Both the position numbers and the translations under genes were made by a program. From Candidatus Omnitrophota bacterium (lineage in GTDB: Bacteria; Omnitrophota; Gorgyraeia; Gygaellales; Profunditerraquicolaceae): 48,154 nucleotides of DNA. How positions within the stretch are numbered: position 1 is the first letter of the stretch; each line of letters opens with the position of its first letter. Shown here piece after piece: positions 7,858-17,627 of the stretch. Location of the stretch: contig JAPLLY010000042.1 in the NCBI GenBank assembly GCA_026387315.1, positions 1 through 48,154 on the forward strand, read 5' to 3'. The notes beneath the pieces are model-generated. The model saw nothing but the letters and a program-made list of their open reading frames with translations, searched no databases and had not been told where the DNA came from.

Positions 7858-9351
7858 ATGAATAAAACAACACTCTTAAAGCGCATGCTTGAAATTATAC
7901 CCGGAGGATTATCCTGGAGTATAATTATTTCGTTAATCTTATTGTCTTTTTTGCATCCGGTATCCAGCGCGATTATCATCATTTCCTTTGATTTCTATTG
8001 GATTATTCGCACGGTGTATTTAACTACTCTTCTGGTAATGGCTCACCAGCGGCTTTTTCGTCAGAGGAATGAGGATTGGTTGGCGCGCTGCCTAAGCTTG
8101 CCTGCGGACTTGGGTTTTTCAGAACTGTATCAGGTAGTAATCTTTCCGGTTTACAATGAGGGGCTGGAGGTTTTGCGCCCATCGCTGGCTGCTTTGAGCA
8201 AGAGCCATTATCCTAAAGAGAAGATCATCGTGGTTATGGCTTTTGAAGAAAGAAATATTTACGCGCGTGATAATGCTTTAATTTTAGAGAAAGAATTTAG
8301 CGGGAGGTTCAACTCGTATCTGTCAACATTTCATCCCGATGGCTTGCCCGGGGAGAGCCGGACTAAGGGCGCTAATGCTACTTGGTCGGCAAAAGCGGCC
8401 AGGAAATTTCTGGATTCCCGGGGCATTGCTTATGAGCAGGTAGTAATTTCTTGTTTCGACGCGGATACCTGCGTGGATAAGGAATATTTTGGCTGCTTAA
8501 GTTATCATTTTCTGACTTCCCAGAAGAGGCATCAGGCAAGTTATCAGCCGATGCCGGTTTATAATAATAATATCTGGCAGGCGCCGTCTTTTGCCAGGCT
8601 AGTTGAGATTAGCAGTTCATTTTGTCAGATGATCGAAAGTATGCGTTTGGAGAAGTTTGTTACCTTTTCCAGCCATAGTATGAGTTTTAAGACTTTAGTG
8701 CAAATAGATTATTGGCCAACCAATATGATTAGTGATGATTCGGTGATTTATTGGAAAGGTTATTTGTATTATAACGGAGATTATCGCGTGATTCCATTAT
8801 ATGTCACGGTTTCTCTGGATGTGGCTTATTCCAGCAATATCTGGCGGACGATGGTTGTACAGTATAAACAGAAAAGAAGGTGGGCCTGGGGGGTGGAGAA
8901 TTTTGGTTTCGTGGTAAATGGTTTTATTAAAAATAAAAATATTCCCCTGCTTAATAAATTAAGAAGATCTTTTCATCTCCTGGAGAGCCATGTTACCTGG
9001 GCGGTTTGGGCGGTAATTCTGGTAGTGATTGGGCCGCTGCCCATACTTTTCGGGGGGAGATTTTTTAGCCAGATGGCCATTGCGTATAACCTGCCAAAGA
9101 TTACAGGTTTGTTGTTTAAATTCACGCTCTTGACTAGTTTGACCTGGATATTTTTAAGCTGGACAATTTTGCCGCCCCGGCCTAAGGGGATCAGTTGGTT
9201 TAAAAATGTAATTTTAATTTTGGAATGGATTTTTGTGCCATTCATAATATTGATTATTGGTTCGGCTCCGGCAATTGACGCTCAAACCCGGTTGATGCTG
9301 GCTAAATACATGGAATTTAATCCTACGTTAAAAGGCAATAAAGTGTTATAA
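7858..9351 (+). CDS. membrane family-2 glycosyltransferase
   Basis: A processive-type GT2 enzyme that would polymerise or transfer sugars at the inner membrane. The 497-aa product has N-terminal membrane segments (about 17-60), then a GT-A domain beginning FPVYNEG, with DxD in SCFDADTC (about 200-203), the acceptor or base motif SDDSVIYW (about 291) and QxxRW as QKRRWAWG (about 337). These are the cellulose-synthase/hyaluronan-synthase-type motifs. Further membrane segments follow (about 377-485). The substrate cannot be told from sequence, and no polysaccharide genes flank it. It has no evident Shine-Dalgarno. Spacers on both sides are full of family A repeats. Confidence 0.8.
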   Translation: MNKTTLLKRMLEIIPGGLSWSIIISLILLSFLHPVSSAIIIISFDFYWIIRTVYLTTLLVMAHQRLFRQRNEDWLARCLSLPADLGFSELYQVVIFPVYNEGLEVLRPSLAALSKSHYPKEKIIVVMAFEERNIYARDNALILEKEFSGRFNSYLSTFHPDGLPGESRTKGANATWSAKAARKFLDSRGIAYEQVVISCFDADTCVDKEYFGCLSYHFLTSQKRHQASYQPMPVYNNNIWQAPSFARLVEISSSFCQMIESMRLEKFVTFSSHSMSFKTLVQIDYWPTNMISDDSVIYWKGYLYYNGDYRVIPLYVTVSLDVAYSSNIWRTMVVQYKQKRRWAWGVENFGFVVNGFIKNKNIPLLNKLRRSFHLLESHVTWAVWAVILVVIGPLPILFGGRFFSQMAIAYNLPKITGLLFKFTLLTSLTWIFLSWTILPPRPKGISWFKNVILILEWIFVPFIILIIGSAPAIDAQTRLMLAKYMEFNPTLKGNKVL

Positions 9352-9361
9352 TTAAATAATT

Positions 9362-9610
9362 ATCCCCCCTCCCTAACCCTCCCCACGCGGGGGGAGGGAA
9401 TGATGTATTGGAATCGGAATTCCCCCATTTATTCCCCTCCCCTTGTGGGAGGGGCTAGGGGTGGGGAATAATAAAGAGGGCAGCTCTTCGCAAGGGGGAG
9501 GGAATACCTATGGAACATAGATATAAAAGATAAGTTCCCCTCCCCTTGTGGGAGGGGCTAGGGGTGGGGAATAATAAAAAAGGCAGCTTTCCTCAAGGGG
9601 GAGGGAATAA
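9362..9610 (+). repeat. array of family A repeats, including a duplicated 75-bp unit
   Basis: The 303-nt gap between 9352 and 9654 contains one copy in the CCCTCCCTAACCCTCCCC orientation (9363-9399) and two copies of a longer unit (about 9433-9506 and 9535-9609). Each of these starts TTCCCCTCCCCTTGTGGGAG, continues GGGGTGGGGAATAATAAA and ends CAAGGGGGAGGGAATA. No gene is visible. The PilT gene's ribosome-binding site GGAGGA (about 9643-9648) lies just after the array. Confidence 0.85.
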
Positions 9611-9654
9611 GTATTGGAAAAAGGGAGATTTTAAAGTATTCCTGGAGGATAAAT

Positions 9655-10728
9655 ATGGATATTAAAAAATTAATGCAAGAGATGGTGGCCAGGGATGCTT
9701 CCGACCTTTTTCTTAGAGCCGGAGGTATGCCTCGTTTACGTATTGATGGCAAGGTCGTCCCTATGGATACCAGGATTTTAAACATAGAAGATTTGATGTT
9801 TGTCATGGAACAGCTGGCTATTACTAAACAGTGTGAGGCCTTTAGGAGTAAGCTGGATGTTGATTTTGCCGTATACCTGCCAGAATTTAACCGGCGTTTC
9901 CGGGTGAGTATATTTACGCAGAGAAATTGGCCGGCTATTGTTATCCGGAATGTGCGCAATAGCATCTCTTCTTTTGAGGAGCTGAATCTTCCCGCGGAAA
10001 TATTAAAAAAACTATCGCTGGAAACCCGTGGCCTGGTACTTTTAACCGGAAGCATGGGCAGTGGGAAATCCACGACCATTGCCAGTATGGTAGAGTACAT
10101 AAATAACAATGCCCAGAAACATATTTTAACTGTTGAGGAACCGATTGAATTTACCTTTGAGGATAAGCAGTCAATTATTAATCAACGGGAGTTGGGGATT
10201 GATGTGTCTAGTTATCCGGTGGCGCTGCGCGCTTTTACCTTACAGAGCCCGGATGTTTTGTTTATTGGTAATATCCGTGATTATGATACAGTTTCATCCG
10301 CCATGGCTGCCGCGGAAACCGGAGTTTTAGTTTTAAGTACTTTGCATACGATCAATGCTTCGCAGACCGTGGAAAGGTTAATTAATCTTTTTCCTCCGCA
10401 TCAACATCAAGAGGTAAGGAATCAACTCGCCGCACTATTAAAAGGAGTAATTTCTTTACGCCTGGTGCCGGCGAAGAATGGCCCGGGCCGATTCCCGGCT
10501 TATGAAGTAATGCTTCTGACTCCGACGATTAGCCGCTTAATCCGTGAAGGAAAAATTTGGGAAATTCCGCAATTTATTGATGATGGATCGATATTTGGCA
10601 TGCAATCATTTAATCAGTCTTTGATCAAGTTAGTGCAGAATGATTTGGTAACTTTAGAGGATGCCGCGTTAGCCGCGGACAGCCGCGAGGAATTTATGCT
10701 GGCTTTTAGAGGGATTAAGAAATCTTAG
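9655..10728 (+). CDS. PilT/PilU-like type IV pilus retraction ATPase with altered Walker B
   Basis: PilT-family hexameric ATPases depolymerise type IV pili for twitching motility or DNA uptake. The 357-aa product has the N-terminal PAS-like domain (RDASDLFLRAGGMPRLRIDG), Walker A GSMGSGKST (132-140), the Asp box VEEPIEF, a Walker B-region SPDVLFIGNIRD (about 200-209) and the His box STLHTINA. In PilT the Walker B-region reads GEMRD with a conserved Glu; here it is GNIRD, Asn at 206. The C-terminus lacks the AIRNLIRE motif of typical PilT and has SRLIREGKIWEIPQFI, a closer fit to PilU-like paralogues. A strong TGGAGGA precedes the start. No other pilus gene is in the window. Confidence 0.85.
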   Translation: MDIKKLMQEMVARDASDLFLRAGGMPRLRIDGKVVPMDTRILNIEDLMFVMEQLAITKQCEAFRSKLDVDFAVYLPEFNRRFRVSIFTQRNWPAIVIRNVRNSISSFEELNLPAEILKKLSLETRGLVLLTGSMGSGKSTTIASMVEYINNNAQKHILTVEEPIEFTFEDKQSIINQRELGIDVSSYPVALRAFTLQSPDVLFIGNIRDYDTVSSAMAAAETGVLVLSTLHTINASQTVERLINLFPPHQHQEVRNQLAALLKGVISLRLVPAKNGPGRFPAYEVMLLTPTISRLIREGKIWEIPQFIDDGSIFGMQSFNQSLIKLVQNDLVTLEDAALAADSREEFMLAFRGIKKS

Positions 10729-10754
10729 GCCTTCCGTCATTTCCTGCGAACCAC

Positions 10755-10798
10755 GTAGACCTACGCGGTCTACATATATGTAGACCGCGTAGGTCTAC
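10755..10798. repeat. family C 44-bp palindrome (copy 1)
   Basis: Perfect palindrome starting GTAGACCTACGCGGTCTAC and centred on ATATAT. It is flanked by GCGAACCAC on the left and ACAGGTAAA on the right. It fills the pilT-prfB spacer. Confidence 0.95.
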
Positions 10799-10834
10799 AC
10801 AGGTAAACATAATGGCAAAAATTAGGAGATAACC

Positions 10835-11933
10835 ATGATTGAAGAGATTAAAGCTAAACTGGTGGAGATTGGCGTAAGGATCCAGAACCTAAGAGGTTAT
10901 CTTTGACGTTGCGCGTAAAAGGCAAAAGATCGACGCTTTAAGCGAGCAGATGTCGGGCGAAGGTTTTTGGAATAATACAGAACGCTCTACGGGAGCCGTC
11001 AAGGAATTAAAGAATCTTAAAGCGGCGGTTGAGCCCTGGGAGTCAGCCTATAAAAAATATCAGGAGTTGGCTGAGCTTATCCCTTTGCTTAAAGAAGGTG
11101 ATGGCGATTTGATTTTAGATTTAACGCGCAATGCCGCAAGCCTTAGCCAAATAATTGATAAGTTGGAATTTCAGGTGCTTTTGGGGGGGCCGTTTGATAA
11201 AAATAGCACAATCTTAAGTATTAATTCCGGTGCTGGTGGCACGGAATCCTGTGATTGGGCAGGGATGCTTTTAAGGATGTATAGCCGTTTCGCAGAGAGC
11301 CATGGCTATAGCGTAAAAACAATTGATATCCTTTTTGGAGAAGAAGCGGGGATTAAAAATGTTACTCTGCTTATCGAGGGGCCATATGCCTTTGGCTATT
11401 TAAAGGCAGAACGCGGGGTGCATCGATTAGTGCGCATCTCTCCTTTTGACGCGAATTCGCGCAGGCATACTTCTTTTGCTTCGGTGGATGTGATTCCGGA
11501 AATAGAAGAAGAATTAGATTTAAAAATCCAGGAAAGCGATCTGCGCGTGGATGTTTTTCGGGCCAAGGGCGCGGGCGGCCAGAGCGTTAATACTACGGAT
11601 TCAGCGGTAAGAATTATCCATCTACCCAGCGGAATTACCGCGCAATGCCAGAATGAGCGTTCGCAATATCAAAATAAGCAAATGGCTTTAAAGATACTTA
11701 AGGCGCGTATTTATGAAGCAGGGCAGGTTAAAAAAGAAGAAGAATTAAGGCGGCAGGATTCAGATAAGAAGAAGATTGAATGGGGCAGCCAGATTCGCTC
11801 CTATGTTTTACATCCCTATAATTTAGTCAAGGATCACCGCACGGATTTTGAAACCGCCGACAGCCAAAAGATTTTAGACGGCGGACTGGATGAATTCATT
11901 GAGGCTTACTTGAAGTTTAGTGCGAGTAAATAA
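10835..11933 (+). CDS. prfB: peptide chain release factor 2, read through a programmed +1 frameshift
   Basis: RF2 recognises UGA and UAA. The reading frame opens at ATG 10835 after AGGAGA, runs 23 codons ending in RGYL, meets in-frame TGA (10904-10906) and continues in the +1 frame from 10905 (DVARKRQ) to the stop at 11933, giving 365 aa. The downstream part has the GGQ loop in [18 protein letters not shown] and the family C-terminus. The anticodon-like SPF tripeptide of RF2 is visible as ISPFDA. Without the shift only a 23-residue peptide is made. Starting at ATG 10950, as a simple gene caller would, loses the N-terminus. It is followed by secA. Confidence 0.95.
10891..10907 (+). promoter_or_regulatory. 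prfB autoregulatory frameshift site
   Basis: AAGAGG (internal Shine-Dalgarno-like), TTAT, then CTT TGA C. This matches the classical RF2 site, in which slippage on CUU at a slow UGA shifts the ribosome +1 when RF2 is scarce. Confidence 0.95.
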
Positions 11934-11979
11934 GAGGTTTAGGTATAAAAACAAGGGATTTTCAAAATTCAGGATAAAT

Positions 11980-14901
11980 ATGCTTGGGTTGATTAAAAAG
12001 ATTATTCTTAATAATAAGCAGGCGGTGATTAGGAAAAGATTTCCTAAGTTAAATATTACTTTGCATGCTGAGATGCCCAGTCCTTCTATGGGTAAGATGG
12101 TTGAGGCAGCGCGGTTGGTTAATTTGGTGAATTCTTTTGAAAGTCAGATCAGCGCTTTAAGCGATGGCCAGCTTGCCGCTAAGACAAATGAGTTTAGGGG
12201 GCATTTAAAAAATAAATCTGAAAAGTTTGACCAGGAGGCAGAAGAGCTGCAGCAGGCGATGCTTAAGGTGGTGATGCCTGAAGAAAAGGAGAAATTAAAA
12301 GAGAAGTTAAAAATTAGCCGTAACAGAATTTTTGCCCAAATTTTACCTGAGGCTTTCGCGGTAGTCAGGGAAGCGTCCCGGCGCACAATAGGTTTAAGGC
12401 ATTTTGACGTGCAGATTATCGGGGGTATTATTTTACATGAGGGCCGCATCGCGGAGATGTCTACCGGGGAAGGAAAGACCCTGGTGGCCACCTTAGCGGC
12501 ATATCTAAACGCTTTATTAGGCAAGGGCGTGCATATTGTCACGGTTAATGACTATTTGGCCCGGCGCGACCGGGAGTGGATGGGGCCGATATATGAATTT
12601 TTAGGTTTATCCGTAGGTACTATCCAGCATAATATGTCGGACGAGGAAAGAAAAATCGCTTATGCCTGCGATATAACTTATGGCACCAATAATGAGTTTG
12701 GTTTTGATTATCTGCGCGATAATATGAAATATTCCACCCAGGATCTGGTACAGCGGCCTTTTTATTACGCGATCGTGGATGAAGTAGATTCTATTCTGAT
12801 TGATGAAGCGCGTACTCCCCTAATTATCTCCGGCCCGGCGGAAGAATCCACGGAAAAATATTATACCGCCGAGAAAATAGTCGGGCAACTAGGAGGGCGC
12901 CGGATTACGGAGCGTGATGAGATTGACGCGAAATATAAAGGGATAGATTTAGGCAAAGGTTTTGATTACGTGGCGGATGAGAAGGCCCAAACCGTAGCTC
13001 TTACCGAAGCCGGGGAGATCAAGGCTTCTAAGCTTTGGGGCGTGGATACCTTACATGCCTTAGAGACAATCGAATACCGTCACCATACTATTCAGGCTTT
13101 ACGGGCAAAAGAATTTTTCCAGCGCGATGTGGATTATGTGATTAAGGATAAAGAAATAATTATCGTAGATGAATTTACGGGCCGGCTGATGCCGGGGCGG
13201 CGTTGGTCAGACGGCCTGCATCAGGCTGTCGAGTCTAAAGAAGGCTTGAAAATTGAACGGGAAAATCAGACCTTAGCCACGATTACCTTTCAGAATTATT
13301 TCCGGATGTATGAAAAATTAGCGGGGATGACTGGCACGGCTTTTACTGAAGCTAATGAATTTAAAAGTATCTATCAGCTGGAGGTAGTGGTTTTACCGAC
13401 CAATCAGCCTTTAGTGCGCAAGAATTATCCGGATCGTATTTATAAAACCGAAGTTGAAAAATTTGCCGCCGTAGTCGAAGAGATTACAGAATTAAGTAAT
13501 TTAGGCAAACCGGTATTAGTGGGAACAATTACTATTGATAAATCTGAAAGGCTCTCTGAGACGCTTAAACGCCGGGGGATTAAGCATCAGGTGTTAAACG
13601 CTAAATACCATGAAATGGAGGCCCAAATTATTGCTCAGGCGGGCAGCTATCAAGGAGTAACTATCGCTACGAATATGGCCGGCCGCGGCACGGATATACT
13701 CTTGGGAGGTAACCCTGAGTTTGTAGCCAAAAATGTGGCCAAACAGAAATTAAACCCCGAAGACCCGGATTACCTTGTTGAATATAAAAAGATTCTTGAT
13801 CATTATAAATCCGTGGCAGCCGTTGAGCATAATAAGGTAGTAGAATTAGGGGGCTTGCATGTTTTAGGCACTGAACGCCATGAAGCCAGGCGTATTGATA
13901 ACCAGCTGCGCGGCCGAAGCGGCCGCCAGGGGGATCCCGGAAGCTCGCGTTTTTACGTATCCTTGAAGGATGACCTGATGCGTTTGTTTGGTTCCGATAG
14001 GATTATCGGGTTAATGGAAAAGCTGGGCTTGGAAGAAGGCCAGGTGATTGAACATCCCTGGGTTAGCGGCTCGATTGAGATTGCTCAGCGACGGGTGGAG
14101 CAGCATAACTTTGAGATTAGAAAGCAGCTCTTAGAGTATGATAATGTAATGAATAAACAGAGAGAAATCATCTATGGCCAGCGCCGCCAAATTCTGGAAG
14201 GGTTCTCTTTGCGGGAAAATATCATTGAAATTATTTCTAAACTGGCCCAGGATTATTTAAAAATTTATAAACAGGCTGATTCTTCCGAACTCGATAGCGC
14301 GGGTTTAATCAGTTTTATGGATTTAAATTTTGGCCTGCAATTAGACGCGCAAACATTTAATCATCAAAGCGCCCAGGAGGCCGAGGAGAAATTAACGCGG
14401 GAGTTGCTGGCGGCTTATGAAAATAAAGAGAAATTAATTAGCCAGGAGTTATTGCGAAATTTAGAACGGATGGTTTTTTTGCAGATCATCGATAGCAAAT
14501 GGAAGGATCATCTTTATGCCATGGATAGTTTGCGTGAAGGTATTGGCCTGCGGGCCTATGGACAAAGGGATCCTTTAATTGAGTATAAACGTGAAGCTTT
14601 CCAGATGTTCAGCCAGATGATTAGCGCTATCGAAGAAGATGCCGCGCAGACTATTTTTAAATTAGAGCCGGTTAAACCGGAGAGGTTTCAGGGGGTTTTC
14701 AGTTCTTTGCCTAAAGAGCTAAGCCACCCGGAGTTAGCTAATTTCCCGGTTTCTGCCGCGCAAGAAAGCCCCGCGCAATTAGGAGTTAGCTCCCAGCAGC
14801 AAGCAGTCAAACCTGTGCAATCCCACCAACCTAAGGTGGGCCGGAATGACCCCTGTCCTTGTGGTTCAAATAATAAATATAAAAAGTGCTGCGGAAAATG
14901 A
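11980..14901 (+). CDS. secA: SecA preprotein translocase ATPase
   Basis: SecA drives secretory proteins through SecYEG. The 973-aa product has Walker A in [13 protein letters not shown], the [20 protein letters not shown] segment of nucleotide-binding domain 1, [18 protein letters not shown] and [18 protein letters not shown] of domain 2, and the helical scaffold. It ends in a zinc-binding SEC-C tail, [20 protein letters not shown] place the start at ATG 11980 after AGGA (11971-11974), because the sequence before it is low-complexity and overlaps prfB; an upstream in-frame GTG at 11920 is less likely. Its stop overlaps lnt by ATGA, so they are translationally coupled. Confidence 0.97.
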   Translation: MLGLIKKIILNNKQAVIRKRFPKLNITLHAEMPSPSMGKMVEAARLVNLVNSFESQISALSDGQLAAKTNEFRGHLKNKSEKFDQEAEELQQAMLKVVMPEEKEKLKEKLKISRNRIFAQILPEAFAVVREASRRTIGLRHFDVQIIGGIILHEGRIAEMSTGEGKTLVATLAAYLNALLGKGVHIVTVNDYLARRDREWMGPIYEFLGLSVGTIQHNMSDEERKIAYACDITYGTNNEFGFDYLRDNMKYSTQDLVQRPFYYAIVDEVDSILIDEARTPLIISGPAEESTEKYYTAEKIVGQLGGRRITERDEIDAKYKGIDLGKGFDYVADEKAQTVALTEAGEIKASKLWGVDTLHALETIEYRHHTIQALRAKEFFQRDVDYVIKDKEIIIVDEFTGRLMPGRRWSDGLHQAVESKEGLKIERENQTLATITFQNYFRMYEKLAGMTGTAFTEANEFKSIYQLEVVVLPTNQPLVRKNYPDRIYKTEVEKFAAVVEEITELSNLGKPVLVGTITIDKSERLSETLKRRGIKHQVLNAKYHEMEAQIIAQAGSYQGVTIATNMAGRGTDILLGGNPEFVAKNVAKQKLNPEDPDYLVEYKKILDHYKSVAAVEHNKVVELGGLHVLGTERHEARRIDNQLRGRSGRQGDPGSSRFYVSLKDDLMRLFGSDRIIGLMEKLGLEEGQVIEHPWVSGSIEIAQRRVEQHNFEIRKQLLEYDNVMNKQREIIYGQRRQILEGFSLRENIIEIISKLAQDYLKIYKQADSSELDSAGLISFMDLNFGLQLDAQTFNHQSAQEAEEKLTRELLAAYENKEKLISQELLRNLERMVFLQIIDSKWKDHLYAMDSLREGIGLRAYGQRDPLIEYKREAFQMFSQMISAIEEDAAQTIFKLEPVKPERFQGVFSSLPKELSHPELANFPVSAAQESPAQLGVSSQQQAVKPVQSHQPKVGRNDPCPCGSNNKYKKCCGK

Positions 14902-16526
14902 GCGTGGTGATCCTGCCTATTCTTACATCAATTTTGTTAGCATTATCATTTTCTAGTTTTTCCGCCGTAGACGGATCCGCCTTCGGCGGAAATCTTTGGC
15001 TGTTTGCCTGGTGTGGTTTTATTCCTTTATTTATCGCGCTAGAGAATAAATCTTTACGCCAGGCATGCTTAGCCGCTTTTTTTTGCGGAGTAGTTTTTTG
15101 GAGCCTGACCATTTATTGGCTTATCCAGGTTACCCTGCTTGGCCAGATAGTCTTAGTTTTATATCTGGCTATTTACTTTGGCCTCTTTGGCTGCGTAATT
15201 TATTTTTCGCGTTTTCTCCCTGTCAAAAGCTGCCTGTTTTTTCTGCCCGCAAGCTGGGTCTTATTGGAATATTCGCGCAGTTATTTATTTACCGGATTTC
15301 CCTGGGCTTTAATCGGGCTTTCTCAATACAAAAATTTACCGATTATTCAAATCGCCGATATTACCGGCGCCTGGGGGGTATCGTTTATCGTGATGATGAT
15401 TAATGCGGCAATTTATACAGAAGTCAGAAGTCAGAAGCCGGAGGGCGGAGGAAAGCAGAAACTAATAATTCCAATTTTAATTCTCGCCGTGGTTTTAATA
15501 TATGGTTACTACAAAATTTACTGTACCTTGAATCCCGCGCCTTGTACCCCGATAAAAATTTCGGTAGTTCAGGGTAATATTTCCCAAGATTTAAAATGGG
15601 ATAAGCAGGCGGTTGGTTTTATTCAAAACCGGTATAGAGAATTAACTTCTGGCGCGGCCGCGGATAAGCCGGCTTTGATTATCTGGCCGGAGGCATCCGT
15701 ACCGGGAGTCTGGGGCAGGGATGACGCTGAATTTGCCCAAGTTTTTTCTTTGGCTGGCCAACTCCATACTAATCTGTTGGTAGGCGCGGTTTCATATTTT
15801 AACCAAAATTATTTTAATAGCGCTTTATTTATTAATCAGCTGGGGAGTCCGGCAGCTACTTACAACAAACTGCACCTGGTTCCTTTCGGAGAATATATAC
15901 CGCTGAAGAATATTTTTCCATTTTTAGAGACGTTTGCTTTGATTGGGGATATTCAGCCGGGAAGGGAGTATACTATATTCAGGCTGTACCCGGCCTTATT
16001 GGAGAGGCCGGTACGCGCCTCTGCGCAGCCGGTTAATTTTGGCGTGCTGATTTGTTTTGAGGATCTTTTTCCGGAATTGTCTCGAGAGTTTATAAAAAAA
16101 GGAGCAAGATTCCTGGTCAATATTACCAACGATGCCTGGTATAAAGAGGGCAGCGCGCCGTATCAGCATTTTGCCGCCTCGGTTTTCAGGTCGGTGGAGA
16201 ATCGCGTGTATTTAGCCCGGGCAGCCAATACGGGAATTTCCGGGTTGGTTGATCCGGCCGGCAGGATTTTAGGAACCGTTGCGAATGCCCAGGGTAAAGA
16301 GATTTTTGTCCAAGGTTATTACAGCCAGAGTATTTGTTTAGCCGCGGACAAGCGAACAATTTATAACCGTTACGGAGATTTTTTTGTCGTTTTTTGCCTG
16401 CTGCTTGACGCCGGGGTTATAATATCTATTTTAAAGAATAGAAAATCAGGGGAGGGTTCTATTTTTTCCGAAAAACATGGGGACGGTTCTGTTTTTTCGA
16501 AAAGAAAAAACAGAACCGTCCCCTGA
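14898..16526 (+). CDS. lnt: apolipoprotein N-acyltransferase
   Basis: Lnt adds the third acyl chain to lipoproteins in the inner membrane. The 542-aa product has about seven membrane segments and a periplasmic nitrilase-like domain with the catalytic Glu in [10 protein letters not shown], Lys in [12 protein letters not shown] and Cys in [28 protein letters not shown] is the usual lid motif. The start overlaps the secA stop. Two repeat intrusions are visible: [14 protein letters not shown] in the loop before the nitrilase domain (family of 2041-2143), and the last 15 residues ([12 protein letters not shown] tail), encoded by a family B palindrome. The catalytic core is complete, so the enzyme is likely active. 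Confidence 0.93.
   Translation: MSVVILPILTSILLALSFSSFSAVDGSAFGGNLWLFAWCGFIPLFIALENKSLRQACLAAFFCGVVFWSLTIYWLIQVTLLGQIVLVLYLAIYFGLFGCVIYFSRFLPVKSCLFFLPASWVLLEYSRSYLFTGFPWALIGLSQYKNLPIIQIADITGAWGVSFIVMMINAAIYTEVRSQKPEGGGKQKLIIPILILAVVLIYGYYKIYCTLNPAPCTPIKISVVQGNISQDLKWDKQAVGFIQNRYRELTSGAAADKPALIIWPEASVPGVWGRDDAEFAQVFSLAGQLHTNLLVGAVSYFNQNYFNSALFINQLGSPAATYNKLHLVPFGEYIPLKNIFPFLETFALIGDIQPGREYTIFRLYPALLERPVRASAQPVNFGVLICFEDLFPELSREFIKKGARFLVNITNDAWYKEGSAPYQHFAASVFRSVENRVYLARAANTGISGLVDPAGRILGTVANAQGKEIFVQGYYSQSICLAADKRTIYNRYGDFFVVFCLLLDAGVIISILKNRKSGEGSIFSEKHGDGSVFSKRKNRTVP
16479..16524. repeat. family B palindrome encoding the Lnt C-terminus
   Basis: GGGGACGGTTCTGTTTTTTC with its complement across a short loop; the lnt stop TGA directly follows. 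A degenerate left half (GGGGAGGGTTCTATTTTTTC) precedes it at 16449-16468. Confidence 0.9.
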
Positions 16527-16540
16527 TTTTCATAGTACGG

Positions 16541-16561
16541 GAAAGCATAAAACACTTTCCT
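16541..16561. repeat. small hairpin GGAAAGCATAAAACACTTTCC
   Basis: Seven-base stem with AT-rich loop in the convergent lnt-CDF spacer. Nearly the same 21-mer occurs at 32787-32807. It may act as a transcription terminator, but there is no U-run. Confidence 0.5.
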
Positions 16562-16580
16562 GCCGCCCGCTTGAGTATAT

Positions 16581-17459
16581 CTAGTGATCTATGGGTTCCA
16601 TGTGCACTACGACATCGGTTATCCCGGGAATGGCGGATTTAATTGCTTCTTCAATGCGGTAGCTTATTTTATGGGCGTTATCGATATGCATACTAGGGTC
16701 AACCTGCACATGTAAATCTATGTAAATATCATCAAGCCTGCCGCGGCTGCGAATTTTATGGCAGGCGCGCACTCCCTCTATTTTTAATACGATATCTTTA
16801 ACCTTTTGATCATCCAGGAAAACGGCTGTATCACAAAGGACATCCGAGCTTTGTTTGACGATCTGGAAAGCAGCATAGCCGATAAACAGCGATATCAGCA
16901 TGGTAACGATGGGGTCAATTAAAGGGAATCCCAGCTTGGTTACAATTAGGGAAATAATTACAGTGAATGAAGTGAAGATATCCGCCCGGGTGTGCAGGGA
17001 ATCCGAAACCAGGATGTCGCTTTTTAAGGCCTTGCCTTTTCCATATTCATAGCGCATTACATAGATATTTATTGCCAAGGTAATTAGCATTACCGCAAAG
17101 CCGCCCAAGTCAGCTTGGAAGAAGACTGGATGCTGCAGGCGCTGCCAGCCTTGTTTTAGCAAATTGAAAGAAACAAGAAATAACATGGCGGCAATGCCCA
17201 GAGAGAATAAAGTTTCGTATTTTTTGTGTCCATAGGGGTGGTCTTTGTCTACCGGTTGACAGGCAAAATGAATACCGATTATCCCGATAAGATTAGAAGT
17301 TCCGTCAGATAAGGAATGGAAGCCATCCGCGGTCATGCTAAAACAGCGGCTGCTTAGCCCGTAGATAATTTTAGCCAGAGCTACTGCCCAGTTTAAGGCC
17401 AGCACGATAATCAGGATTTTTCTGATTTTTTGATAATGCTTTTGCGTGTTGTTGATCAT
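16581..17459 (-). CDS. cation diffusion facilitator (metal exporter)
   Basis: CDF proteins export Zn(II), Fe(II) or similar metals in exchange for protons. The 292-aa product has six membrane segments, the transport-site residues D45, H48 and D52 in ADGFHSLSDG, a second HxxxD in DSLHTRAD, and a cytoplasmic C-terminal domain of about 80 residues (RGRLDDIYIDLHVQVDPSMHIDNAH). Paired HxxxD motifs are usual in Zn-type CDFs; the substrate is inference. It is transcribed alone, convergent with lnt, from a promoter whose -10 is only 7 nt from the ATG. Confidence 0.9.
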   Translation of the reverse strand: MINNTQKHYQKIRKILIIVLALNWAVALAKIIYGLSSRCFSMTADGFHSLSDGTSNLIGIIGIHFACQPVDKDHPYGHKKYETLFSLGIAAMLFLVSFNLLKQGWQRLQHPVFFQADLGGFAVMLITLAINIYVMRYEYGKGKALKSDILVSDSLHTRADIFTSFTVIISLIVTKLGFPLIDPIVTMLISLFIGYAAFQIVKQSSDVLCDTAVFLDDQKVKDIVLKIEGVRACHKIRSRGRLDDIYIDLHVQVDPSMHIDNAHKISYRIEEAIKSAIPGITDVVVHMEPIDH

Positions 17460-17466
17460 GAATGAT

Positions 17467-17496
17467 ATTATATAATAATTTCCGAAGTTATGTAAA
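17467..17496 (-). promoter_or_regulatory. promoter for the CDF gene
   Basis: On the minus strand: TTTACA (17496-17491), an 18-nt spacer, TATAAT (17472-17467), then 7 nt to the ATG. There is no room for a Shine-Dalgarno, so the mRNA should be leaderless. Confidence 0.65.
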
Positions 17497-17517
17497 TTAT
17501 TTCCTTGATTTACCTGT

Positions 17518-17561
17518 GTAGACCTACGCGGTCTACATATATGTAGACCGCGTAGGTCTAC
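17518..17561. repeat. family C 44-bp palindrome (copy 2)
   Basis: Perfect palindrome, reverse orientation relative to copy 1: left flank CCTTGATTTACCTGT, right flank GTGGTTGGCGGGAATGACGG. A right half of family B (AGAGAACCGTCCCC, 17591-17604) follows, as if C had inserted in a family B element. Confidence 0.95.
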
Positions 17562-17613
17562 GTGGTTGGCGGGAATGACGGTAGTAAAAAAGAGAACCGT
17601 CCCCTTTATTTTA

Positions 17614-17622
17614 TGGTAGAAT
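17614..17622 (+). promoter_or_regulatory. extended -10 for the PIG-L gene
   Basis: TGG-TAGAAT (17614-17622) ends 5 nt before the ATG at 17628. No clear -35; the TG extension could compensate. No Shine-Dalgarno. Confidence 0.45.
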
Positions 17623-17627
17623 AGCTT

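Noticed and set aside
7670-9610. Closely spaced repeats that could suggest a CRISPR array
   Set aside because: The repeat units are GC-rich palindromes in both orientations at irregular distances, without unique spacers of constant length, and no cas genes are present.
10950-11933. prfB starting at ATG 10950
   Set aside because: It lacks the conserved N-terminal helix that the upstream frame plus the CTTTGAC shift restores.
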